Origin: Clostridia bacterium
GTDB lineage: Bacteria > Bacillota > Clostridia > Christensenellales > Aristaeellaceae
Reading direction: 5' to 3'
NCBI GenBank assembly: GCA_030536295.1
Contig: JAUNQH010000018.1
Coordinates: forward strand, 1 to 38,903
DNA: 38,903 nucleotides
Positions 31,592 through 38,903 of this stretch are shown here, piece after piece. Made by a program: the position numbers and the translations under genes. The notes under the pieces are model-generated. The model was not told where the DNA came from. It worked only from the letters and a program-made list of their open reading frames with translations, and did no database searches. The stretch's first letter is position 1, and each line of letters opens with the position of its first letter.

Positions 31592-33483
31592 TCCCGCGTC
31601 GCGGTCCCTCTCCGGATGAAGAACGTGTGGCGTTCGTCATCGGGGGCACAACGATCAGCGGCGGCATGAAGATCGTATGCGAATATGCCAACGCGCTCCG
31701 CATGGCGGGCGCGTATGTCGTGATGCTCTGCACCGGGCCCGAAACGGGGCAGATGGAATGGTTCCCGGACCAGAAAGTCCCGGTGATCCCGTTCCGCGAG
31801 GCCCCGCGTGACTGGGATACCGTGATCACGACCTTCTGGCAGACAAACGAGTTCGCGGCCGGGCTGTCAGCAAAGCGCCGCGTCTATCTCGTGCAGTCCG
31901 ATGAACGCTGTTTCTATCCGCGCAATCCGTATCTGCGCCTGCGCGTCGCGAAAACATACCGGCAAAAGAACGTGGAATACCTCTGTGTTGCCGCGTGGAT
32001 GAAAAAATGGCTGAAGGACGAGTTCGGACAGAACGCTGAGCTCATCGTCAACGGGATCGATGTGAACGCCTTCGCGTCCGCGGTCCCGCTTATACCGAAA
32101 AGCGATCGTATCCGCGTTCTGATCGAGGGTGACGCGAACAGTTCCGTCAAAAACATTTCCGCCGCGATGGAGATCGCGCGCGGCATGGATATGGAGATCT
32201 GGCGCGTCAGTCCCGGCGCGGATCCCTCCGTGAATGAGGCGGACAGAGCTTTCAGCGCCGTTCCTGCCGGTGATATGCCCGGCATTTACAGGTCCTGTGA
32301 TATTCTGCTGAAAACAAGCCGTTTCGAAAGCTTCTGCCTGCCGGCGCTGGAAATGATGGCCGGGGGCGGTGTTGTGATCGCGGCCCGTACGCCGGGCGCG
32401 GAAGAACTGATCCGCCATGGGGAAAACGGATTTCTGTTCGATCAGAATGATACGGAGACAGCAAAGAAGCTCCTTGACGCGCTGCGTGATCCGGAATACC
32501 GTGAGCGGATCGGCAGCCGGGCCGCCGCGGACGCGGCCGGCTATTCACGTGAAGGCTCCATCCGGCACGCGTGCTCCTGGTTGCTGCCCGGCCAGAGATA
32601 CAAACGGTTTTTCAGGGAACACGCGGGATCCGCCAGACCGGACGCTGAAACGCTCAGGCAGATCTTTCTGAACATGCCCGCAGCGGAAGGGACCGCCCGG
32701 AAGATCCAGCTTTGCAACAATGATCTCCTGCAGCGGTTGAAGCGCGTATGCGACGCGAACAGCATTCCCTTTTTCCTGCTGTGGGGAACACTGCTCGGCA
32801 GCGTCCGTCACCGCGGCTTTATCCCATGGGACGATGATATCGATATCGGCATGATGCGGCAGGATCTGCTGAAGCTGAAAGACGTCATCCGGGATGATCC
32901 GGTGCTGAGGCTCGATATGGCCTACAACTGGGGGCTCGGCGGTATCTGCTGGAAGGTCCGGTATCGCGTGTGCGGCTCCTTCTGGGTCGACATCTTTCCG
33001 TATGAAACGTTCGAAGACGATCCGTCCGAAGACCGCGCCGCGATGATCCGCGAAGCCTCCGCACGCTACCAGCGCCGGCGTCTGCGCGCTGTGCGGCGAT
33101 ATTATCACACACGTAAGCCGTGTCTCGCCGCGGTATCCGACCCGCGTGTGGACAGGCTCTGTGAAGGCGCGCGGACCGCGCTTGAAAAAGAGCTGCCTTT
33201 CCTCGGGCGCGGCGATAAGCTGATCCTGAGCCCGGACGCGAATCCGCAGCTCGCAAAACCGCCCGTTCCGTACAGCAGCTTCTTCCCGCTGCAAAAAAAC
33301 AGTTCCCCTTTTGAAGGAGAACTGTATGATACGATCCGCGATCCGGAAGCCTGGCTGGAATCACTTTACGGGGATTATATGACGCTTCCCGGGGACATCA
33401 CGCCGAAGCATGAGGCGGAATCGTTGTCCCGCGCGGAAGAGGACCTGAAAAAGCTCGCGGATGCCGGTCTCATTTCTTTCTGA
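31588..33483 (+). CDS. GT4 glycosyltransferase fused to a LicD phosphotransferase domain
   Basis: 631 residues. The N-terminal part (about 12-345) is a GT-B glycosyltransferase: GGTTISGGMKIVCEYANAL near the start and the Glu247-x7-Glu255 motif in RFESFCLPALEMMAGG. The C-terminal part (about 375-610) is LicD: LLWGTLLGSVRHRGF followed by IPWDDDIDIGM (412-422), and SFWVDIFPYE (464-473). LicD enzymes transfer phosphocholine or similar groups from a CDP-activated donor to a glycan, so one protein may add a sugar and then its phospho-substituent. ATG 31588 overlaps the wzy stop. Its 3' end overlaps the convergent wzx gene by 14 bases. Confidence 0.88.
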   Translation: MIPRRGPSPDEERVAFVIGGTTISGGMKIVCEYANALRMAGAYVVMLCTGPETGQMEWFPDQKVPVIPFREAPRDWDTVITTFWQTNEFAAGLSAKRRVYLVQSDERCFYPRNPYLRLRVAKTYRQKNVEYLCVAAWMKKWLKDEFGQNAELIVNGIDVNAFASAVPLIPKSDRIRVLIEGDANSSVKNISAAMEIARGMDMEIWRVSPGADPSVNEADRAFSAVPAGDMPGIYRSCDILLKTSRFESFCLPALEMMAGGGVVIAARTPGAEELIRHGENGFLFDQNDTETAKKLLDALRDPEYRERIGSRAAADAAGYSREGSIRHACSWLLPGQRYKRFFREHAGSARPDAETLRQIFLNMPAAEGTARKIQLCNNDLLQRLKRVCDANSIPFFLLWGTLLGSVRHRGFIPWDDDIDIGMMRQDLLKLKDVIRDDPVLRLDMAYNWGLGGICWKVRYRVCGSFWVDIFPYETFEDDPSEDRAAMIREASARYQRRRLRAVRRYYHTRKPCLAAVSDPRVDRLCEGARTALEKELPFLGRGDKLILSPDANPQLAKPPVPYSSFFPLQKNSSPFEGELYDTIRDPEAWLESLYGDYMTLPGDITPKHEAESLSRAEEDLKKLADAGLISF

Positions 33484-34897
33484 CCGCGCGGATGATCCCG
33501 GCGATCCGTTTGCGGAGCACAACGGCGGATACGATCATGGCAAGCAGGATCCCGTAGCGCACCGCCGGCATCCCGTACAGGAGCCCGCCGGTCAGACTGA
33601 TCACGATCATGACGGCGCTCATGCACAGGATCTGCTTCATATTGTAGATATCTCTGCCGACCGCGCGCCGCATCACGATATAGTCGATCACCGCCTGAAC
33701 GATATAGCTGATCAGCGTGGTATAACCCGCCGCCGCGTAACCGTATTTCCGGATAAACACATAATTCAGCACCAGATTCAGAACGGTCGCCGTTACGGAA
33801 CCCGCCATGACACCGGCGGGCTTTTTATAATAATAAAGGATATTCGCGTAAATGTAGTACTGCACCTGAAAAAACAGGCCGCCGATGATCGGCGGGATCA
33901 CATTCACCGCTTCCATATAATGCTCATTGGAAACAATGCGGACGACCTCCGGCGCGAACAGGATAAGCGCCGTACAGCACAAGCCGAACAAAAGCAGGAT
34001 CGGTCTTGTGAACCTGTCGATCGCGGAAAAATCTTCCGTTTTGCATTTTTCATAGGTATACGGAAGCAGGGACGAGTTGACAGCGGTCCACACCACCAGT
34101 ACCACCGCGGCCGTGGTATGCGCCACGCTGTAATACGCGACGGCGGTATCGCCGACAAGATGCTCGATCATCAGCTTGTCCGAGCTTGACAGCAGATAGG
34201 TCGACAGATAGTGCGGGATCAGCGGCAGATTGAACAGAATGGCCGCTTTCCAGTATTCCGTCTTCACCCGGAAACGGTTGCGGATACCGAGATAAAGATG
34301 GAAGCCGGCATAGATCGCGATCATTGTCAGCTCCATCCCGAAGAGCCGGGGATAAAGCCGTTCACCCTCAGGCGCCGCGCATACCGCGATGATCGAGACC
34401 ACAGGCGCCGCGACCGCGAGCAGCAGCGAAAAAAAGATCACCGCTTTGTATCTGTACTCATACCGCTGCCATGTCTGCCACAGGTTGAACGCCGGCTGCA
34501 CCAGAAACAGACCGCACATCAGCAGCACAAGGCGCAGATCCATTTTCAGCAAGTCCTTCAGCACGGGATACAAAAGCAGCAGGACCGCTGAAAAAACAAG
34601 TGTGATCAGATTGGACAGGATCAGCATTGAATAGGTATATCCGTTCCGGTCTTCCGGATGCTCGACCATTCCGTTGTTGAACACGCCGTAGGACAGGCAG
34701 AACATGGCAATGATCCCGAGCACCTGCACCCAGGTCAGAAAAGCAGAGGCCTGACCGAACTCTTCCGGAGAAAGCATGTTCGTGAAAACGGGCGTGGTGA
34801 TATATCCCATGCCCAGCGAGATCACGCCGGCAAAGAAATAGGCCGCCGATGCTTTCACACCCGCGGACAGTCCCCGCCATTTCTCCAGCAGCTTCAA
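33470..34897 (-). CDS. Wzx-like polysaccharide flippase (MATE/PST superfamily)
   Basis: 475 residues with about 12-14 helices. TTG 34897 (AAAGGGGAT 7 bases upstream) is preferred over an ATG at 34930 that would overlap the preceding gene. The start ASAAYFFAGVISLGMGYITTPVFTNMLSPEEFGQ is typical of polysaccharide_synt family exporters. Wzx moves undecaprenyl-diphosphate-linked oligosaccharide repeat units across the membrane for Wzy polymerisation. It is last in the minus-strand operon after the DUF4422 gene. Confidence 0.85.
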   Translation of the reverse strand: MKLLEKWRGLSAGVKASAAYFFAGVISLGMGYITTPVFTNMLSPEEFGQASAFLTWVQVLGIIAMFCLSYGVFNNGMVEHPEDRNGYTYSMLILSNLITLVFSAVLLLLYPVLKDLLKMDLRLVLLMCGLFLVQPAFNLWQTWQRYEYRYKAVIFFSLLLAVAAPVVSIIAVCAAPEGERLYPRLFGMELTMIAIYAGFHLYLGIRNRFRVKTEYWKAAILFNLPLIPHYLSTYLLSSSDKLMIEHLVGDTAVAYYSVAHTTAAVVLVVWTAVNSSLLPYTYEKCKTEDFSAIDRFTRPILLLFGLCCTALILFAPEVVRIVSNEHYMEAVNVIPPIIGGLFFQVQYYIYANILYYYKKPAGVMAGSVTATVLNLVLNYVFIRKYGYAAAGYTTLISYIVQAVIDYIVMRRAVGRDIYNMKQILCMSAVMIVISLTGGLLYGMPAVRYGILLAMIVSAVVLRKRIAGIIRAVRKK

Positions 34898-34919
34898 GGC
34901 CGATCCCCTTTCTCCGGTC

Positions 34920-35678
34920 TTACCGGGCACTGAATTTACGTTTCAGGAAGCGCCATATCTTCACGGGCCAGTTCTGCTTTTCGGTGAACACCACCGGGCA
35001 TTCCGAATATCCGATCCGCTCTGCCTCAAGCCACACATCCGTCAGCCGTTCGGCCACATAGCCGAAAACACGCCTGTCCTTCTCGCTGTATCCGGAAATG
35101 TCCAGCCGTTTTTCCAGTTCAAAAAGCACCGGAAACAGAAATTCATTATATCTGAGGAAATACGCCTTTGTCATCAGAAACATATTGAACCGATGCCCGC
35201 TGCGCCGGTCCATCACCCTGTCAAACGCGGCCGTGTACCGCTGACCGTACATCTCACCGAGGATCTCCCTTGTGCGGATCAGATCCTCTTCATGATGCGC
35301 GTGCACATACTGGGACCGGTTGGTCTCGACCCAGTAATGCCTCTTTTTCGGCAGAATGACTGAGGAGCCCGCCAGAAGCGTTTTCAGCGCTTCCCCGCTC
35401 AGGATCCGCTCCTTTTTCGGTTTGATGAATGCGTGCGAAGCGAAATAGCGCCTGTAATGGCACAGCCCGTACGCGTCCGCTTCATGGTTCTTCCACAGCC
35501 AGTACTGCACTGTCAGCTCGCAGAAACCCGGGTTTTTGTCTGAAATGTGTTCGCCCGCATTGTCCGCCGCGATCCCGAAGCTTTCCTTTCCTTCCGCGCC
35601 CGCCTGCACCGGCAGGTATACCGGATCCGGCGGGAACGTGTAAGGTTTATGCGAAGCGACAGCCACGATCAGGTCCAT
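34920..35678 (-). CDS. DUF4422 glycan-biosynthesis protein
   Basis: 252 residues. ATG 35678 is favoured because GGGAGG directly abuts an ATG at 35684 and is properly spaced (6 bases) for 35678. It has the domain start IVAVASHKPY and the core ADNAGEHISDKNPGFCELT followed by YWLWKNHEADAYGLCHYRRYF, the DUF4422 signature. Members are common in capsule and exopolysaccharide clusters and are thought to be glycosyltransferases, but the reaction is unknown. It lies 14 bases after glf. Confidence 0.85.
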   Translation of the reverse strand: MDLIVAVASHKPYTFPPDPVYLPVQAGAEGKESFGIAADNAGEHISDKNPGFCELTVQYWLWKNHEADAYGLCHYRRYFASHAFIKPKKERILSGEALKTLLAGSSVILPKKRHYWVETNRSQYVHAHHEEDLIRTREILGEMYGQRYTAAFDRVMDRRSGHRFNMFLMTKAYFLRYNEFLFPVLFELEKRLDISGYSEKDRRVFGYVAERLTDVWLEAERIGYSECPVVFTEKQNWPVKIWRFLKRKFSAR

Positions 35679-35692
35679 CTTCATCCTCCCTG

Positions 35693-36805
35693 TCAGAGCA
35701 ATTCCGGCACTTTCAGCGCCTCGGCGACAACACGGTCCATATCAAGATACCGGTATGTTCCGAGACGGCCGCCGAACAAAACCTTCTCTTCCTTCTCAGC
35801 GAGCGCGCGGTACCGGCTGTATAACGCCCCGTTTCCGTCATCGTTCACGGGATAATACGGTTCATCACCCGGTTTCCATTCGGAGCTGTATTCACGGCTG
35901 ATCACAGTACCGTGCACAGGATCCCCCGCGCCGTTCAGGCCGAAATTGAACCATTTGTGTTCAATGATCCGGGTCCACGGAGTCTCACGGTCCGTATAAT
36001 TCACAACAGCATTGCCCTGATAATCATCCGTATCCGGATATTCCCGTTCAAAGCGCACCGTACGGTATTCCAGAGGACCGTACCTGTAACCGTAAAACGC
36101 GTCGATCGGACCGGTATATATCACATGCTCCGCCATGGCGTCATACCGCTCACGGTTCTGCAGATAATCCGTTCCGGTCCTGATCTCCGCGCCCGCCAGC
36201 ATCCGCCCGATCATCGCGGTATAGCCGTCCTTCGGAATGCCCTGATACGCGGCGTCAAAATAGCTGCTATCCCGGCTGAAGCGTACCGGCAGTCTGCGGA
36301 TGATGAATGCCGGCAGATCCCTGCATTCCCGCCCCCACTGTTTTTCCGTATACCCTTTTACCAGCTTTTCATAAATATCCGTTCCGACCAGTGAGATCGC
36401 CTGTTCCTCAAGATTCCGCGGTTCTCCGCAGCCGTGAGCCGTTCTTTGTTTTTCAATGATCGCTTTTGCCTCATCCGGCGTTGATACATTCCACAGTTCG
36501 GAGAATGTCAGCATCGTGAACGGCAGCGAGTAGATCTCACCGTGATAATTGGCTTTCGGCATATTGACAAAGCCGTTGAATTCCGCGAAGCGGTTCACAT
36601 AAGCCCACACGTTCCCATCATTTGTATGAAAGATATGCGGACCATACACATGGACCTGTATACCATGATCATCTTCAGTATATATGTTGCCGCCGATGTG
36701 GTCCCGCTTTTCCAGCACAAGCACGCGCATCCCGCGTTCGGCCAGCTGCTGCGCGGCAACAGCTCCGTACAGCCCGGCCCCGACGATCACGGCATCATAC
36801 ATCAT
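35693..36805 (-). CDS. glf: UDP-galactopyranose mutase
   Basis: 370 residues, normal length. The FAD-dependent enzyme converts UDP-galactopyranose to UDP-galactofuranose, the donor for Galf residues in surface glycans. The dinucleotide motif is VIVGAGLYGAVAAQQL, followed by EKRDHIGGNIYTEDDHGI and VHVYGPHIFHT. The late segment YTGPIDAFYGYRYGPLEYR is diagnostic. The start may be the first or second Met (36805 or 36802). It overlaps the preceding transferase gene by 11 bases. Confidence 0.95.
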   Translation of the reverse strand: MMYDAVIVGAGLYGAVAAQQLAERGMRVLVLEKRDHIGGNIYTEDDHGIQVHVYGPHIFHTNDGNVWAYVNRFAEFNGFVNMPKANYHGEIYSLPFTMLTFSELWNVSTPDEAKAIIEKQRTAHGCGEPRNLEEQAISLVGTDIYEKLVKGYTEKQWGRECRDLPAFIIRRLPVRFSRDSSYFDAAYQGIPKDGYTAMIGRMLAGAEIRTGTDYLQNRERYDAMAEHVIYTGPIDAFYGYRYGPLEYRTVRFEREYPDTDDYQGNAVVNYTDRETPWTRIIEHKWFNFGLNGAGDPVHGTVISREYSSEWKPGDEPYYPVNDDGNGALYSRYRALAEKEEKVLFGGRLGTYRYLDMDRVVAEALKVPELL

Positions 36806-38222
36806 CGTCTGTCCTGCCTTTCGCGTGTTTGCTTTCCCGGATCACGACCTCGGAATTGATCATTCCGCCGAAGACGGTAGACCACATGATCCTCAGATCA
36901 AGCTCCGGCGACCAGTCATCGATATATTCAAGATCCAGCTTCACACGCTCGGTGATACTGGTATCACCGCGGTAGCCGTTTACCTGGGCAAGCCCGGTTA
37001 TGCCCGGCCGCACCTGCTGGCGCACCAGATAACGCGGGATCTCATTCTTGAAATGATCGATATGATAAGGGATCTCGGGCCGCGGACCGACAACGCTCAT
37101 ATCGCCGCGAAGCACATTGAAAAACTGCGGCAGCTCATCCAGACTGAATTTACGGATAAAGCTTCCAAACTTTGTTTTGCGCGGATCGCCGTCCGTGCTC
37201 CAGCCGGTCGATTCCGATCCGGTCACCCGCATACTGCGGAATTTATACATGTTGAACAGCTTTTTACCGCGACCCATCCGTTCCTGTTTGAAAATAACGG
37301 GACCCGGGCTTGAGATCTTCACACCCGCCGCGATGATCAGCATCAGCGGACTGAGCGCGATCAGCGCGAATACGGAGATCAGGATGTCCGTCGAGCGCTT
37401 GAGAAGCGCGTTGGACGGATCATCCAGCGGTGTGGCTCTCAGATCCACGAGACGCGTGTTGCCGATCACACCGATCGTCGGATGCTTCGGATAGTAGTCA
37501 TTGAAGAAAGGGATCATTTCGACATAAGTTCCTTCCTTGTCCGCCGCAGCCAGGATCATCGGCAGAAACTTGGTCTCATGCGATTCCAGCGCCACCACGA
37601 TCCCATCGTATGCCCCTTTCTCAAGGATCTCCGCCAGCTGCTCATAGCTGCCGAGACATACGCCCATTTCCGGGCGGACGGAAGCGCTCACATAGCCGTC
37701 CACGCGGATACCGCAGAAGAAGTTTTCCTCAACATCCTTCAGATATCCCGCCGCGGAGGAACCGTTGCCCACAACGATAAAGTGTTTGAGATTCCGTCCC
37801 TTTGACCGGAGAACATGTAAAAGCGCATGCAGAATGATGTGTTTCAGGCTGATCAGCACGGAACACATCAGCCATCCGATCACGATCGCCAGGCGGGACA
37901 TATCGATCTGCCGGAATACGAACATTGCCGCCATCAGGATCAGCACGCAGCCGCCGCATGCCGCAAAAATGCGCACGGTGTTGCTTCCGGCCATTTTAAG
38001 CCGCTGCGGCGCGTAAAGACGGAAAAGGAACAGCACACCCGTATTCAACGCGGCGAAAAGCGCCGCATATACGATTATCTCACCGGCTGTCAGATCCAGA
38101 CTCAATATGCCGTCCAGCACAACATAACGGATATTCCACGCGATGATGCAAGCGATCCACAGAATGACAAAATCGGAGATCACATTGATCGCGTTCAGGA
38201 TCGACTGGTTCTTTTTGATCAC
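36795..38222 (-). CDS. Polyprenyl-phosphate glycosylphosphotransferase (WcaJ/WbaP-type priming enzyme)
   Basis: 475 residues, starting at GTG 38222 with GGGAGGGG upstream. It has four N-terminal helices, then a CoA-binding-like domain (about 130-255), then the C-terminal bacterial sugar transferase domain: LKRSTDILISVFALIALSPL, FKQERMGRGKKLFNMYKFRSM, DELPQFFNVLRGDMSVVGPRP and RPGITGLAQVNGYRG. Such enzymes place the first sugar-1-phosphate (Glc, Gal or similar) on undecaprenyl phosphate. It is the first gene of the minus-strand operon with glf, DUF4422 and wzx. Confidence 0.92.
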   Translation of the reverse strand: MIKKNQSILNAINVISDFVILWIACIIAWNIRYVVLDGILSLDLTAGEIIVYAALFAALNTGVLFLFRLYAPQRLKMAGSNTVRIFAACGGCVLILMAAMFVFRQIDMSRLAIVIGWLMCSVLISLKHIILHALLHVLRSKGRNLKHFIVVGNGSSAAGYLKDVEENFFCGIRVDGYVSASVRPEMGVCLGSYEQLAEILEKGAYDGIVVALESHETKFLPMILAAADKEGTYVEMIPFFNDYYPKHPTIGVIGNTRLVDLRATPLDDPSNALLKRSTDILISVFALIALSPLMLIIAAGVKISSPGPVIFKQERMGRGKKLFNMYKFRSMRVTGSESTGWSTDGDPRKTKFGSFIRKFSLDELPQFFNVLRGDMSVVGPRPEIPYHIDHFKNEIPRYLVRQQVRPGITGLAQVNGYRGDTSITERVKLDLEYIDDWSPELDLRIMWSTVFGGMINSEVVIRESKHAKGRTDDDV

Positions 38223-38421
38223 TGTATCCCCTCCCTTTCATATGTTCATCGGCCGAAACGCTTCCGGTCATCACCTGTTGTTTTCGGAAGCTCCGGCTTT
38301 TTCCGCAGTTCGATACGCGTCATCGTTCCCGGGCCGCGCCTTCGGTTCTCCGCCCTCAGCATCCTGTCGGGCATTTACATGACGGTCCCTCCGGTCTGCG
38401 TCATACCGCCCGCGCATATCG

Positions 38422-38903
38422 TTACACAACGGCCCACACCGCGCAGGGAACGGCCGTTGTGTTTTCCCCGAAGTAATCCCGCAGAAAATCAGGGTTATCG
38501 ACCGGTATCACGAGTACCAGATCGTCTGTGATAATGCTCAGCGTTCCTTCTTCAATAATGATCTCCGCTGTCATCACCGGTACGGCTTCCGGAATCGCGG
38601 CGAATTCCGCGGCATGGATCACATCCGGGTCCGTCATCAGATATCGCTTTGCTCCGGGCATCTGCCCCACCGCCCCGACTCCTTCGGAAAATGTGATCGC
38701 CATATGATCCGCCGTGATCATTCTGGCGCTGAACGGACGGGCCGTTTCCGTTCCGGCGGTCTCGATCACGAACGCGGTCGATTTGCCTTCCGGAAGCAGA
38801 TATATGGCGATACCTTCCGGAAGCTTCGGAACAGGCGTCGCCGCCGGTTTTGCCGGTGCCGCCGTTATTACGGGCGTGTTCGTCGGCGCGGGCGCCGGTG
38901 TCT
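38422..38903 (-). CDS. Partial secreted-type protein with Pro/Ala/Thr linker
   Basis: The frame stays open to the window edge, so the start is missing. The visible 160 residues begin with a Pro/Ala/Thr-rich linker (TPAPAPTNTPVITAAPAKPAATPVP, in part) followed by a ~130-residue C-terminal domain (starting LPEGIAIYLLPEGKSTAFVIE), with acidic beta-rich character and no motif I recognise. The linker style resembles that of the Ig-like protein at 11860-12924. It is upstream of the priming transferase gene with a 199-base gap in which I see no convincing promoter or terminator. Confidence 0.6.
   Translation of the reverse strand, partial: TPAPAPTNTPVITAAPAKPAATPVPKLPEGIAIYLLPEGKSTAFVIETAGTETARPFSARMITADHMAITFSEGVGAVGQMPGAKRYLMTDPDVIHAAEFAAIPEAVPVMTAEIIIEEGTLSIITDDLVLVIPVDNPDFLRDYFGENTTAVPCAVWAVV

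Overview
The window looks like the chromosome of a GC-rich, anaerobic-type Bacillota (Clostridia-like) bacterium. The signs are strong AGGAGG-type ribosome binding sites, a DUF3048 (YerB-like) protein, secreted Ig-like repeat proteins of the style common in gut and rumen Clostridia, a sorting-signal-like motif, and frequent TTG/GTG starts. The taxonomic call is an inference; no rRNA, tRNA or marker protein is present to confirm it.

Layout. (1) 61-1188: a secreted DUF3048 protein, closed by a terminator. (2) 1341-10604: a tight ten-gene operon for a cation/proton antiporter membrane module in the order MrpE, MrpF, MrpG, MbhD-like, MbhE-MrpB fusion, MrpC, then four successive proton-conducting (NuoL/M/N, MrpA/D-type) subunits. 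It is bracketed by terminators and has no hydrogenase or dehydrogenase arm in the window. (3) 10798-12924, minus strand: a sugar-nucleotidyltransferase-like protein and a secreted two-domain Ig-like protein. (4) 13293-15928: a LysR regulator and a DASS/SLC13 dicarboxylate-type transporter, each with its own, visibly homologous promoter. (5) 16051-23045, minus strand: a six-gene operon with a GT2 glycosyltransferase, a three-domain LicC-like/TagD-like/PEP-mutase protein, and rfbA-rfbC-rfbB-rfbD for dTDP-L-rhamnose. (6) 23255-30244, minus strand: secreted proteins, namely an 868-residue protein with a caspase/CHAT-like His/Cys signature and an embedded sorting-signal-like element, a 1229-residue protein with 13 Ig-like repeats, and a small protein that resembles a fragment of the 868-residue one. 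(7) 30446-33483, plus strand: a Wzy-like polymerase and a GT4-LicD fusion. (8) 33470-38222, minus strand: a Wzx-like flippase, a DUF4422 protein, UDP-galactopyranose mutase and a polyprenyl-phosphate glycosylphosphotransferase. (9) 38422-38903: the 3' end of another secreted protein that runs off the window.

How the parts may work together. Regions 5, 7 and 8 together supply a Wzx/Wzy-type cell-surface polysaccharide: priming enzyme, flippase, polymerase, rhamnose and galactofuranose precursors, and glycosyltransferases. The PEP mutase fused to two cytidylyltransferase-like domains, plus a LicD phosphotransferase domain fused to a glycosyltransferase, suggest that the glycan is decorated with a CMP-activated phosphonate or phospho-substituent. 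That is the most interesting pathway hypothesis here. The usual phosphonopyruvate-processing enzymes are not in the window.

The other candidates for something undescribed are the four-pump antiporter operon without a redox arm, and the surface protein that joins a sortase-signal-like element to a caspase-like domain.
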